Program-made: the position numbers and the translations under genes | Notes under the pieces: model-generated | What the model saw: the letters and a program-made list of their open reading frames with translations, nothing else | Told to the model about the DNA's origin: nothing | The model's database searches: none | Origin: an uncultured Bacteroidales bacterium | GTDB lineage: Bacteria > Bacteroidota > Bacteroidia > Bacteroidales > Muribaculaceae | Length of the DNA: 32,122 bases | Direction: 5' to 3' | Assembly: GCA_947177325.1 (NCBI GenBank) | Contig: CAMWUH010000003.1 | Location: 1 to 32,122, forward strand | In this document: in pieces, positions 1 through 7,757 of the stretch | Layout: each line of letters opens with the position of its first letter | Numbering within the stretch: the stretch's first letter is position 1

Positions 1-51
1 ACGACCCCCTGATTAACAGTCAGGTGCTCTAACCAACTGAGCTACTGAAGC
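1..51 (-). tRNA. tRNA-Asn (GTT), 3' part cut off by the window edge
   Basis: Read on the minus strand, the sequence shows a 7-nt 5' acceptor strand (GCTTCAG, 51-45), the TA linker, a D-arm with TAGCTCAGTTGGTTAGAGCA, and an anticodon arm with loop CTGTTAA. The anticodon GTT lies at 17-15 and specifies asparagine. The variable loop starts near position 1; the T-arm and 3' acceptor strand lie outside the window. A -7 box about 45 nt upstream (92-99) suits it as a promoter. The gene diverges from a phage-type lysis cassette. Confidence 0.93.
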
Positions 52-65
52 ATTTGCAGTTTTAA

Positions 66-85
66 GCCCCGCTATCGGGGCTTTT
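66..85. terminator. GC-rich hairpin in the tRNA-Asn leader
   Basis: AGCCCCG and CGGGGCT pair around a CTAT loop, followed on the plus strand by TTTTGCTTT. In shape it is a plus-strand intrinsic terminator, but no plus-strand gene lies to its left inside the window. On the minus strand it would fold in the short leader of tRNA-Asn. Its true role is undecided. Confidence 0.45.
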
Positions 86-91
86 GCTTTG

Positions 92-99
92 CAAATTTA
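92..99 (-). promoter_or_regulatory. -7 box of the tRNA-Asn promoter
   Basis: Minus-strand TAAATTTG matches the Bacteroidetes -7 consensus TAnnTTTG. It would start transcription near 85, about 34 nt before the tRNA. No clear TTTG is seen at -33. Confidence 0.55.
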
Positions 100-169
100 C
101 ATCTTTTATTTTTTATGTGCAACATTTTGTACCATTTTTTTGGTATAGTTTTTTTTAACGAATTTTTGA

Positions 170-218
170 CGGAGGGGATATTTTGAGATTTTTCGGGTAT
201 GGGTAACCCTTAACTTTG
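170..218 (+). promoter_or_regulatory. Promoter of the lysis cassette with the shared 24-bp element
   Basis: Positions 170-193 hold a 24-bp element whose core reads CGGAGGGGATATTTTGAG. It matches 18847-18824 (minus strand, before the terminase gene) at all 24 positions. Its internal TTTG is at 182-185. A -7 box TAACTTTG lies at 211-218, with exactly 25 bp between, the same distance as in the terminase promoter. A normal Bacteroidetes -33 TTTG sits nearer, at about 19-21 bp, so the element may be an activator site rather than a plain -33 box. Transcription would start near 225 and give a leader of about 120 nt. That leader also shares the 12-mer CCTGACAACTAT (300-311) with the terminase start region. 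Confidence 0.72.
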
Positions 219-343
219 TACTACAATAACCGGTCATTGATTCAGTAATCACTTATTTTTAAACTTTATTATTCATTCTCACAATTCATTAATCCAATCC
301 CTGACAACTATTCTATAACCCTAACCCTAAAAAACAACAATCT

Positions 344-829
344 ATGCTTTACGATTTTTTTATCATTCATTATCTTGAATTTTGTGTGTGGCTAACTATT
401 GTTTATGTAGCCGTAACCGTGGCCGTTGCCTTAGACCTCATTACCGGCATCCGCAAATCGCGCATCAACGGCACGAAAATGAACTCGCGCGGACTGAAGC
501 GCACCTGCAGCAAGTTGACCCACTATCTTTTGCCTATGGTTGCTTTCACGCTCGTCGATGTAGTGATTGCAGTGAAGTTCGCTGCCCCCTGGCTCACTTT
601 GACCTATGGCGCTTTCTGCATCATCTGCGAGGCGTGTTCGATATTTGAATCGGCCGCCGATAAACGCCAGCTTCGTCGATCGGCCGACATGCTTGCCCGC
701 TTGCGCAAACTCGATAATAAGGAGGCTATCGACTTGCTTGAGCAATTAATCCGTGAATTTACCGAGCGCCAAGTCAGTGGCGATGAGAAAAAGTGTGAAA
801 TGACTGCCGGGAAAGGGGGTGAACAATGA
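344..829 (+). CDS. Phage-type holin (holin family 4 / toxin-secretion holin)
   Basis: A 161-aa membrane protein with the look of the phage_holin_4 family: a first hydrophobic segment at about 11-33 ends in DLITGIRKSR, the usual signature of this family, followed by segments at about 59-77 and 83-100 and a charged, probably helical C-terminal tail (105-161). Such holins open the inner membrane so that an endolysin can reach peptidoglycan. The stop overlaps the start of the amidase gene by 4 nt (ATGA), the classic lysis-pair arrangement. It is the first gene after the promoter with the 24-bp element. The reading frame is intact and base composition does not stand out from the host genes. No other phage gene lies within 12 kb. 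Confidence 0.8.
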   Translation: MLYDFFIIHYLEFCVWLTIVYVAVTVAVALDLITGIRKSRINGTKMNSRGLKRTCSKLTHYLLPMVAFTLVDVVIAVKFAAPWLTLTYGAFCIICEACSIFESAADKRQLRRSADMLARLRKLDNKEAIDLLEQLIREFTERQVSGDEKKCEMTAGKGGEQ

Positions 830-1251
830 GTTCAGCTACATCTCAGCCGCAAGCTCGCTTGATAAATTTGATTGTGGTGCACTGCTCGGCCACGGAGCAA
901 GGGCGTGATTTCTGCGCTGCCGACATTGACCGCTGGCATCGCGAGCGCGGGTTTGCCCGCATCGGCTACCACTATGTTATCCGTCTTGACGGCACTATTG
1001 AGCAGGGGCGCCCTGAATCGGCCGTTGGCGCTCACTGCCAGGGCTATAATTGCAACTCTATCGGCATCTGCTATACCGGCGGCCTATGTCGAGGGGTGCC
1101 GGCCGATACTCTGACCGAGCCGCAGCTTGCATCATTGCGACGATTGATTGCCGATTTGAAAAGACGCTATCGGGGGGCGCGGGTAGTTGGGCATCGCGAT
1201 TTAAATCCCCACAAAGCTTGCCCATGCTTCGATGTGGCTGCCCGACTTTAG
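826..1251 (+). CDS. N-acetylmuramoyl-L-alanine amidase (T7-lysozyme type endolysin)
   Basis: A 141-aa single-domain Amidase_2 protein, the size of T7 lysozyme, with no signal peptide, so it depends on the holin for export. The three zinc ligands are visible: H19 in IVVHCSAT, H123 in VVGHRDL and C132 in KACPCFDV. The conserved Tyr (Y48, GYHYVIR) and Lys (K130) that support catalysis are also there. It should cleave the amide bond between muramic acid and the stem peptide. It begins inside the end of the holin gene, and its stop overlaps the lpxB stop tail-to-tail by 4 nt, so the cassette is packed tightly against a core gene. Very similar enzymes are common in Bacteroides prophages. Confidence 0.9.
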   Translation: MSSATSQPQARLINLIVVHCSATEQGRDFCAADIDRWHRERGFARIGYHYVIRLDGTIEQGRPESAVGAHCQGYNCNSIGICYTGGLCRGVPADTLTEPQLASLRRLIADLKRRYRGARVVGHRDLNPHKACPCFDVAARL

Positions 1252-2366
1252 TCAATGATTATCCGGGCGGCACGCTCGGGCGCGTTGAGCTCGGGGTTGA
1301 GGCGGGCGCGCATTTCGGCGTAGCCGTGAAGCTGCTCTTGTCGCTCCGGAGTGTCAGCAAGCAGAGGTGTCAGCCGGGCATCGACTGCCTCGGGGGTGCA
1401 TTGGTGAAGCAGCATTTCCGGTATGATTTCGCGATCGGTAATCAAGTTGGGAAGTGACACGAATTTCACTTTCAGCAGACGCTTGAACAGGTTGTAGGTC
1501 AATCGGCTTCCGTTAGCGCGGTAACACACCACTTGGGGCGTTCCTAACAGGGCGGCTTCAAGGGTGGCCGTACCGCTGGTGACGAGGGCGGCTTCGGCGC
1601 CTGCCATCAGGTCGAATGTAACGCCGCTGAGGCGTGGCAGACTTGACAAGCCGTTGTAGAAATCGTCGCCAATTCCCGGGGCTGCCGCCACTACGGCTCT
1701 GAATTCAGGGTGACGCTTTGCCACTGACTCCATTATAGGCAAATTATTGCGGATTTCGGCTTTTCGGCTGCCGGGCACGAGCAGCAGGAGTTTGCCGTCG
1801 GCCGGTGCTCCGGCTCGCTCCAACAGTTCTTCGCGGCCAATAATCGTTTTTCGCCGTTCATCAACTTCAGCCAGCGAGGGATTGCCCACGTATATGGCTT
1901 CATAGTCGTGGCGCTCCCGGAAATATTTCGGCTCAAAGGGGAGTATCGACAAGATTCTGATGCCCAGTTTCTTGAATTGCTTCACGCGCCCCTCTTTCCA
2001 TGCCCACACTTTTGGCGATATGTACCAATAAACCGGTATCCCCATCTCAGCAGCCTCACGCGCCAGCTTGAGGTTAAATGAGGGGTAGTCAACCAGCACT
2101 AATCGGTCGGGCTTGGCTTGTCGCAGTGCTTGTCGGGCCGTCGAGAGATTGCGCATCACTGCCTTCAAGTGCTTCACAACCTCCACAAATCCCATATATG
2201 CCATTCGGTTGTAGTGAATCACCGGAGCGTGACCTGCAACCTCGGCCATCATGTCGCCGCCTAAAAATGTAAATTGCGCTTCCGGGTCTGCCACGCGTAG
2301 TGATTGCATTAATTGCGAGGCGTGGAGGTCGCCCGAGGCTTCGCCGGCTGAAATAAAATAGTGCAT
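1248..2366 (-). CDS. lpxB: Lipid-A-disaccharide synthase
   Basis: LpxB joins UDP-2,3-diacylglucosamine and lipid X to form the lipid A disaccharide at the inner face of the inner membrane. The 372-aa protein starts MHYFISAGEASGDLHASQ, the family's N-terminal signature. It also holds YWYISPKVWAWKEGR, LLLLVPGSRKAEI and the GT19 C-terminal motif VTSGTATLEAALLGTPQVV. I chose ATG 2364-2366; the frame stays open 19 codons further upstream, but the signature begins at this Met and a -7 box at 2393-2400 puts transcription start about 20 nt ahead of it. It reads alone, with a phage lysis cassette converging on its 3' end. Confidence 0.96.
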   Translation of the reverse strand: MHYFISAGEASGDLHASQLMQSLRVADPEAQFTFLGGDMMAEVAGHAPVIHYNRMAYMGFVEVVKHLKAVMRNLSTARQALRQAKPDRLVLVDYPSFNLKLAREAAEMGIPVYWYISPKVWAWKEGRVKQFKKLGIRILSILPFEPKYFRERHDYEAIYVGNPSLAEVDERRKTIIGREELLERAGAPADGKLLLLVPGSRKAEIRNNLPIMESVAKRHPEFRAVVAAAPGIGDDFYNGLSSLPRLSGVTFDLMAGAEAALVTSGTATLEAALLGTPQVVCYRANGSRLTYNLFKRLLKVKFVSLPNLITDREIIPEMLLHQCTPEAVDARLTPLLADTPERQEQLHGYAEMRARLNPELNAPERAARIIID

Positions 2367-2392
2367 AGTTGGGGGAATTGTGAAGTGTATTG

Positions 2393-2400
2393 CAAATTTA
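2393..2400 (-). promoter_or_regulatory. -7 box of the lpxB promoter
   Basis: Minus-strand TAAATTTG fits TAnnTTTG, 26 nt upstream of the chosen lpxB ATG. A CTTG about 20 nt further upstream may be the -33 element. Confidence 0.5.
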
Positions 2401-2423
2401 CCATATTGGCAAGAAAAAAGCAA

Positions 2424-2763
2424 GAAGCGGCAGACGGCAGCAATAACGGGAATTGATTAGATGTGATGTAAATGTAACAGGAATAAAACTATTGTAACCG
2501 TAATGTATTAAATGAAAAATTAGATTTTTTTAAAAATATTTCGTCTTATAAACTGTTGTAAAATAGCAAAATACGCGAAATTCAGTATTTTTCTTGGAAA
2601 AAATTCAAAAATAATCTGAACAAAACAAAATTTGTCAATGTTATATAATCGTAACAAAGATGTAACTAAGTGATGTTTGTGTAACATGATTGAACTTTCT
2701 TAAAGACCTACAGAATTCACTATTCAGACCTTAAGAATTCACTACATTTCCTTTGAACTATCA
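2424..2763. other. AT-rich gene-free region with TGTAAC words and a 19-bp direct repeat
   Basis: I see no convincing ORF between the lpxB promoter and the terminator at 2764. The stretch is strongly AT-rich and holds several GTAAC/TGTAAC words (near 2475, 2493, 2651, 2661 and 2681). At 2704-2722 and 2726-2744 a 19-bp unit (AGACCTacAGAATTCACTA) occurs twice with 2 mismatches and a 22-bp period, about two helical turns. It could carry a small RNA that ends at the next hairpin, or a paired binding site for a dimeric regulator. Confidence 0.45.
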
Positions 2764-2802
2764 GCTGATGCTCCGGTCCCGAAAGCCGGAGCATTTTTTT
2801 TG
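2764..2802 (+). terminator. Strong plus-strand intrinsic terminator without a known gene upstream
   Basis: TGCTCCGG and CCGGAGCA form a perfect 8-bp stem around a 9-nt loop, followed by eight T on the plus strand. Both neighbouring genes lie on the minus strand, and on that strand no T-run follows. So it most likely ends an unannotated plus-strand transcript. Confidence 0.75.
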
Positions 2803-2837
2803 CTTGTACCGTAGCATTGCTTCCCGCAAAGAAATAA

Positions 2838-2882
2838 TCTCCCCTCTCTGCGCCGATGGCGGGGAAAGGGGAGACTATTTAT
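2838..2882 (-). terminator. Possible terminator of the GH31 gene
   Basis: TCTCCCCT and AGGGGAGA face each other just past the GH31 stop. Read on the minus strand, the right arm is followed by TTATTTCTTT. The loop is long, with inner GC-rich pairing. Confidence 0.55.
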
Positions 2883-2888
2883 AGTGGC

Positions 2889-5273
2889 TTATTTAATGGT
2901 TGCTTTGATATCGCCCGAAGCGGGGCAAACTACTGTGAATTTCAGGCAACGGAGTTTTTTGGAGTAGCTGAATTTCAGTTTTTGATTGCCTGCGGTCACT
3001 TGACTCGGTTTGCGGTTAACATCGTAGATTTCAATGTTGAAGGTGGTTTCGGGCGTGTCAGGAGAGCCGGATACGGTCAGCGTTTTTTCGCCGTTGTTGT
3101 CCACTTCAAGGTAGAGGCCGAAACCTGTCAATTCGTCAGCTGTTGGTTTGGAGCCTTGCGGTATGGCAAGCATCCCTACTGCTTCACCGTCGGCGGTGGG
3201 GAAGATACGGGCTGTGAAGAGGTCGTTGCGATAGTCGGCGGTAGAGGTCATGGGATAGTCGGCCATGAAGATGACAGAGCCGTCGGCAGCATAGTGGGGC
3301 AACACATTCAGGGGTGCCTTAACAACCTCGGTATTGCCGCCGGTGATGATGGTGGCGGGGTTGTTGAGGTCAAACCATCGGTTGCCGCCGGGGAAGAACA
3401 CCGGGCGCTCCGTGGTGCCGGGGGTAAGCACAGGTGCCACCATCACATCCTCGCCCCACATAAATTGGTCGACTATAGTATCGGTAGCGGCTGTCAGCGA
3501 ATTGTCGCGGAAGTTGAGGGGACGCACAAGCGATGAGCCGTAAACGTGGTTGTCGAAGGCCAGCGTCACGTTGTAGGGGAGCCAACGATAGCGCTCTTTG
3601 ATGATGGGAAGGAGAATTTCTTTTTCAAGCTCAGGGTAGTTGAAAGGCTCGGCATATTCCTGAGCGTGAGTGCGGAGCATCGGGGAGAAGAGCCCGAGTT
3701 GCAGCCATCGCACATATAGCTCCGGCAAGAAGGGGTTTTCGGGGTCAACGGCAAATCCGCCTACGTCATGGCCCATATAGCCAAGGCCGGAAAGGCCTGA
3801 GTTGATCATGATGGGGATTTGGGCCTGGAGGCCGGCCCATGAGCGCGACACGTCGGTCGACCAGGGGAACACGCCGTAGCGTTGCAGGCCTATAGTGCCG
3901 CCGCGCATCATAATCATGGGACGCTCGTCGGGGAAGTTTTCAGCCAGCATGTCAGCGATGATTTTCGACCATTCGTTACCGTAGAGGTTATGGTATTGGC
4001 GAGTGGTCAGGCCATTATGGTGAACGAGCGAGTCGGGGTGAACTTCAGGTTCGCCCAAGTCGCCCCAGAAGCCGTCAACGCCGTCGAGGTGCATCTGCTT
4101 GTATTGCTCGGCAAGCCATGAGCGGGTGGCGGGGTTGGAAACGTCGAGCATGCCGCCTTCGCCCACCCAGATTTTCACTTCGCCGGGGCGTCCAAGCGAG
4201 TCGGGCACGAGCATACCGTTCTCGGCCAGGAAGTTATAGTTGTCGATGCCACGGCCGTTGCGGAGCACGTAGGGCTGCGAGATGCTGACGAGGTTAACGT
4301 TCTTGTCTTGCAGGGTCTTGAGCATCTGCTTGTAGTCGCCCCATTGCTCGGGGTCCCAGGCCAAGCGGCCCATATCCTGCTCTTGGCCATACCAGTAGAG
4401 GTCGAGCACGATGCCGTCGAGCGGATAGCCGGCTTGCTGCAGGCGTTCAACGGTCCGGAGAGTTTCGTCGGCGGTTTTGTAGCCATATTTCGAGGTGATG
4501 TAACCGAGGGTCCAGAGCGGGGGGAGGGGTTGAAAACCGGTGAGGAATGCTGTGGCGCCAACGGTTTGCGACAGAGAGGTCTGCTGGTTGTCGTCGAAGA
4601 GGGCGGCAACATAATATGTGATGGGATAGTTGGCCTCTGATGTATAGGTGATTGGGTCGGAGAGTACCAGCTCGGCAGCGGCATAGTCGTCGAAGATGAG
4701 AGCGAAGCCGCCCGACGTAATCACCATAGGCATGGTGATGTTCATTTGAGAAATGCGAGGGTCGCCGGCTCCGTAGCCGTAGTTCTGACGGTTATACATC
4801 ACAAGGGTGTCGCCGGCTAAGTTAACCTTGTGGCCACGCTCGCCGGCGCCGTAATACGACAGGCCGGCCGGGGTAGTGAGCTGCATGGTGCGGAAGCCCT
4901 CGGGAGTAATGCCGCGCATGCCGGTGTCGATGATGTTGGCGTCGCCGACTTCTATTGAAACTGCACCTGAGTTATTGTTGAGCAACACATTGATGGGCTG
5001 CACCGGCGACGACAGTGTCTGGGTGTTGCCGACGCGCGAGGTAGTGGCCTCAAACTCTTTATAGGTTTGCAGATTATCCAACGCGATAACCTTCGAGTCG
5101 GGTATGACTTCACCGACAGGAGCGTTGGTGATACGCACAGCGAAGGGGGTAACCATAGTCGCGGTTACCTGACGGCCGTCGCGAGTGATGGTAGTGATTG
5201 AATTTCGCTCTTGAGCCACGCTTGCAACGAGCGAAGCAGCCATGATGAGCGATGTAACGATTATTTTTTTCAT
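2889..5273 (-). CDS. Secreted GH31 family alpha-glucosidase / alpha-glucosyltransferase
   Basis: A 794-aa protein with a signal peptide (MKKIIVTSLIMAASLVASVAQ) that sends it to the periplasm or beyond. A beta-rich N-terminal domain (about 25-250) precedes a TIM barrel (about 251-560) and beta-sandwich C-terminal domains. The GH31 nucleophile is D405 in GFWGDLGEPE and the acid/base is D474 in WSTDVSRSW; further family motifs are LDLYWYGQ and INSGLSGLGYMGHDVGG. The GDLGEPE form resembles GH31 enzymes acting on alpha-1,4-glucans, some of which are transglucosylases, so starch- or glycogen-derived oligosaccharides are a likely substrate. Alpha-xylosidase activity cannot be excluded. No SusC/SusD pair or regulator lies nearby, so it is not part of a visible polysaccharide utilization locus. 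Confidence 0.9.
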   Translation of the reverse strand: MKKIIVTSLIMAASLVASVAQERNSITTITRDGRQVTATMVTPFAVRITNAPVGEVIPDSKVIALDNLQTYKEFEATTSRVGNTQTLSSPVQPINVLLNNNSGAVSIEVGDANIIDTGMRGITPEGFRTMQLTTPAGLSYYGAGERGHKVNLAGDTLVMYNRQNYGYGAGDPRISQMNITMPMVITSGGFALIFDDYAAAELVLSDPITYTSEANYPITYYVAALFDDNQQTSLSQTVGATAFLTGFQPLPPLWTLGYITSKYGYKTADETLRTVERLQQAGYPLDGIVLDLYWYGQEQDMGRLAWDPEQWGDYKQMLKTLQDKNVNLVSISQPYVLRNGRGIDNYNFLAENGMLVPDSLGRPGEVKIWVGEGGMLDVSNPATRSWLAEQYKQMHLDGVDGFWGDLGEPEVHPDSLVHHNGLTTRQYHNLYGNEWSKIIADMLAENFPDERPMIMMRGGTIGLQRYGVFPWSTDVSRSWAGLQAQIPIMINSGLSGLGYMGHDVGGFAVDPENPFLPELYVRWLQLGLFSPMLRTHAQEYAEPFNYPELEKEILLPIIKERYRWLPYNVTLAFDNHVYGSSLVRPLNFRDNSLTAATDTIVDQFMWGEDVMVAPVLTPGTTERPVFFPGGNRWFDLNNPATIITGGNTEVVKAPLNVLPHYAADGSVIFMADYPMTSTADYRNDLFTARIFPTADGEAVGMLAIPQGSKPTADELTGFGLYLEVDNNGEKTLTVSGSPDTPETTFNIEIYDVNRKPSQVTAGNQKLKFSYSKKLRCLKFTVVCPASGDIKATIK

Positions 5274-5333
5274 GATTGAAACCGGTTAAGATTGCAGTTT
5301 ATGTAGATTGATTGAGATTGGCGGTATATTGAA

Positions 5334-5350
5334 AAACCCAATTGGGTTAC
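5334..5350 (-). terminator. Short hairpin after the RNase H gene
   Basis: Read on the minus strand, AACCC-AATT-GGGTT is followed by TTTC just past the RNase H stop. The stem is short, so termination may be partial before the GH31 gene. Confidence 0.35.
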
Positions 5351-5352
5351 CT

Positions 5353-6009
5353 TTATTTGCGGTTGAAGTCGGCCGGAATTTCGCCCCATCGGTCTGTGTC
5401 CCATTTTAGGATGCGCGAGTGGTAGGGGTGGGATTGTATCCAGGCATCGGCACGAGCCAGCAGTTCGCGAATTTTGGCGTTTTGCTGAGTAGGCTTGAGA
5501 GTGGATTTATTTCCGCGGTTGCGAATCCACGACTGTGCGGTGCGCGAGTCAGAGTAGATGACTGTGTGGTCGTTGCCGTTTTTGTTGAGGAGGGCGAGGG
5601 CGTGGATGAGCGCCAGATATTCGGCAATGTTGTTTGTGCCCCCTTCGAGCGGCCCCACGCGGAAAATTTCAGCGCCGGTGGCAGTATCGACACATCGATA
5701 TTCAATCGGGCCGGGATTTTTGGAGCAAGCGCCGTCGACACAAATCGAGTCGCGGATAACGTCGGGGTGCTCGTCGATGTTGAAGGTAGCGAGCGAGTCG
5801 GCACGGTGGGAGGCAATGGCGCGAAGCATCGATTTCTGCTCGTCGGGGTCGCCACGAAAGGCTCGTGTGGCCATCTCTTGCGTAGGGAAGGCTTTGAACC
5901 GCGCTCCCGGGAAGCCGTCGATTTGCAGCTTTGCCTCCTCCCATGAGTCGTAGATGCCGGGGGAGTAGCCTACCCACACAACATAGAATTTCTTTCTGTA
6001 TTCACCCAT
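5353..6009 (-). CDS. rnhA: Ribonuclease HI with N-terminal viroplasmin (RNA:DNA hybrid-binding) domain
   Basis: A 218-aa enzyme that cuts the RNA strand of RNA:DNA hybrids in the cytoplasm (R-loops, primers). Residues 1-55 form the caulimovirus-viroplasmin / hybrid-binding domain (KKFYVVWVGYSPGIYDSWEE, then AFPTQEMATRAF). Residues 85-218 are the RNase H fold, with acidic residues D92 (ICVDGACSKNPG), E130 (NNIAEYLAL), D154 (IYSDSRTAQSW) and D214 (WGEIPADF). This two-domain layout is usual in Bacteroidetes. It follows the alanine-dehydrogenase-like gene by 15 nt on the same strand and is probably the last gene of the mscL-aroK-ald operon. Confidence 0.94.
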   Translation of the reverse strand: MGEYRKKFYVVWVGYSPGIYDSWEEAKLQIDGFPGARFKAFPTQEMATRAFRGDPDEQKSMLRAIASHRADSLATFNIDEHPDVIRDSICVDGACSKNPGPIEYRCVDTATGAEIFRVGPLEGGTNNIAEYLALIHALALLNKNGNDHTVIYSDSRTAQSWIRNRGNKSTLKPTQQNAKIRELLARADAWIQSHPYHSRILKWDTDRWGEIPADFNRK

Positions 6010-6024
6010 ATAGATCTTCAGAAT

Positions 6025-7200
6025 TTACATCAGTTGGAGGAAAATAGTTATGTCGGTGGCGCGACACTTCACGAGGCGGCCAACTTCGCGATTGGTCACT
6101 TTGCCCAGGAAAGTGAGCACCGCACCGCGCAGCCCGGGGGTGAGTTTCAAGGCGTTGGTGACCCCTTCACACACCATCACGTCATCGAGCAGCGTGTTGA
6201 GCGAGTTAGACAGAGCCATGGCCGCCGTGCGAGGCACAGCGTTGCCGGGGTTGACATAGACCTTGCGGCGGTCGATACCGGCCGCTTGGCGTGCCTCTGA
6301 CAGGTCGATGCAAGGGAGTGAGGGGAAAAGGCGGCCGGCACGGGGAGTCAGGTCGTAAATAAGCACTCCGCGCTTCATTTGCTCCACCATCATGGCGTCG
6401 ATGGCAAAGGTCGACGGGAAGCCGCCGGTGGCGATGACCACATCGGCCGAGCGGAGAGCCGACTCGACTACCTTGGCGTGGCAGGCCGAACCTATGATTT
6501 GCGGGCCGAGGTCGCGGATGGCTGAGCGGAGCGAGTAAACATCGTTGTCAAACATTCTGACCATCGCACCCAATCCCGTAGCTGACCTTGCGGCGGCGAT
6601 AGCTGCCAGTCCCGAGCCGAAAATGGTTACTTCGCAGGGCACAATCCCGGCTACTCCGCCGAGCAATATTCCTTTGCCTGATTGCGAATCGGCAAGCAAT
6701 GATGAAGCTAAAGCAATGGCTGCCCGGCCGTCGATTTCGGCTAAAATGTCGGCAAATGGATGGTTGCCGCGAGGGTCGGTGATAAGGTCAAGGGCAATGG
6801 TGACAATGCCGCGCATGAGCATCGCATTGATTGCCGAGGGGTGCCAGCGCTCAAGGTGCATCAGAGTGAGCAGCATGGCTCCGCGGCGCATCATGTCGAT
6901 GTCGGGGCGTTGAGGCTCGGCAGTGTAGATAACCACATCGGCAGCAAGCGCTGCCGCGCGGTCGGCAATCTCGATGCCTCGGCGGGCGTATGCGTTGTCG
7001 TTATAGTGGATTGGGTCGGCAGCCCCGGCTTCGATAATTACGCGGTAGCCTCGCTCCAAAAGCGTAGCCGCCCCCTCGGGAGTCAGAGGAAAGCGGTGTT
7101 CCGAATCAGAGTGAATGGCGGGCAGCCCTATTGACAGTTTGCGACGCGAGGTTGCTATCTGCGCAGGCTGCTCAAGCGGGGAGCCGTAAGGGTTTATCAT
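6025..7200 (-). CDS. Alanine dehydrogenase / pyridine nucleotide transhydrogenase family protein, atypical active site
   Basis: A 391-aa protein with the AlaDH/PNT N-terminal domain (about 22-160, with EHRFPLTPEGAATL) and the NAD-binding domain (VTIFGSGLAAIAAARSATG, about 193-211; then GLGAMVRMFDND). Late motif NAVPRTAAMAL matches the family's GAVPRTST. Alanine dehydrogenase makes pyruvate and ammonia from alanine. However, compared with the Bacillus enzyme as I recall it, the catalytic Lys of KVKEP is replaced (VIYTAEP), and the catalytic Asp after VIVDVAI is not seen (LIYDLTPRAGR); the His of TYLHLA is kept (LTLMHLE). So it may catalyse another amino- or oxo-acid reaction. Its ATG overlaps the aroK stop (ATGA). 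Confidence 0.75.
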   Translation of the reverse strand: MINPYGSPLEQPAQIATSRRKLSIGLPAIHSDSEHRFPLTPEGAATLLERGYRVIIEAGAADPIHYNDNAYARRGIEIADRAAALAADVVIYTAEPQRPDIDMMRRGAMLLTLMHLERWHPSAINAMLMRGIVTIALDLITDPRGNHPFADILAEIDGRAAIALASSLLADSQSGKGILLGGVAGIVPCEVTIFGSGLAAIAAARSATGLGAMVRMFDNDVYSLRSAIRDLGPQIIGSACHAKVVESALRSADVVIATGGFPSTFAIDAMMVEQMKRGVLIYDLTPRAGRLFPSLPCIDLSEARQAAGIDRRKVYVNPGNAVPRTAAMALSNSLNTLLDDVMVCEGVTNALKLTPGLRGAVLTFLGKVTNREVGRLVKCRATDITIFLQLM

Positions 7201-7757
7201 GATTGAGTCAGAAATTGTGATATAAATCGATTGGCTGATTGGCTGACTTGCTCGTCGGTTTCGAGTTGGGAGGCGTCGAATCGGTGAGGCGTCAGACTGT
7301 AGAATGGTTGACGCTGCTCCAGGGCGTTGACCACAAAGGCGTGGAGCTCGTCGTCGGGCAGATTGGCGACCAACGGACGGCGTGAGCGCTCAATGCGCAG
7401 GCGCTCTACAATGCGCTCGGGGCTGACCTGAAGCCACACGGGCACCCCTCGGCTAAGCATTAGCTCCATGTTGCGGCCATGGCAGGGGGTGCCTCCGCCA
7501 CAGGCTATAATGAGTCGGCGAGAGCCGTCGGCGCGGGCGCAGAGCTCGGCCAGGGCGGCGGTTTCGCGGCGGCGAAACTCAGCTTCGCCATATTGACGGA
7601 ATATTTCAGGTATTGACATGGAAGAGTCGGCCTCGACATAATCGTCGAGGTCGACAAATTCGATGTCGCCGGCCATTTGAGCCAGCTTGCGGCCTAAGGT
7701 GGTTTTACCCGAGGCCATATAGCCTAAAAGAAAGACAGGTCTGCGGGGTTGTTGCAT
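7197..7757 (-). CDS. aroK: Shikimate kinase
   Basis: This 186-aa P-loop kinase phosphorylates shikimate at O3 in the chorismate pathway. Visible are the Walker A loop GYMASGKTT (12-20), the shikimate-binding DLDD (36-39), FRRRE (about 61-65), the GGG triad (87-89) and the lid RSRRPL near 118. It starts within the mscL stop (TAATG) and ends within the start of the next gene (ATGA), so translation of the three genes is probably coupled. aroB, another step of the same pathway, lies at the far end of the window. Confidence 0.95.
   Translation of the reverse strand: MQQPRRPVFLLGYMASGKTTLGRKLAQMAGDIEFVDLDDYVEADSSMSIPEIFRQYGEAEFRRRETAALAELCARADGSRRLIIACGGGTPCHGRNMELMLSRGVPVWLQVSPERIVERLRIERSRRPLVANLPDDELHAFVVNALEQRQPFYSLTPHRFDASQLETDEQVSQSANRFISQFLTQS

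Noticed and set aside
316..330. Two copies of CCCTAA in the holin leader, like a telomere repeat
   Set aside because: Only two units in an AT-rich leader; chance is enough to explain it.
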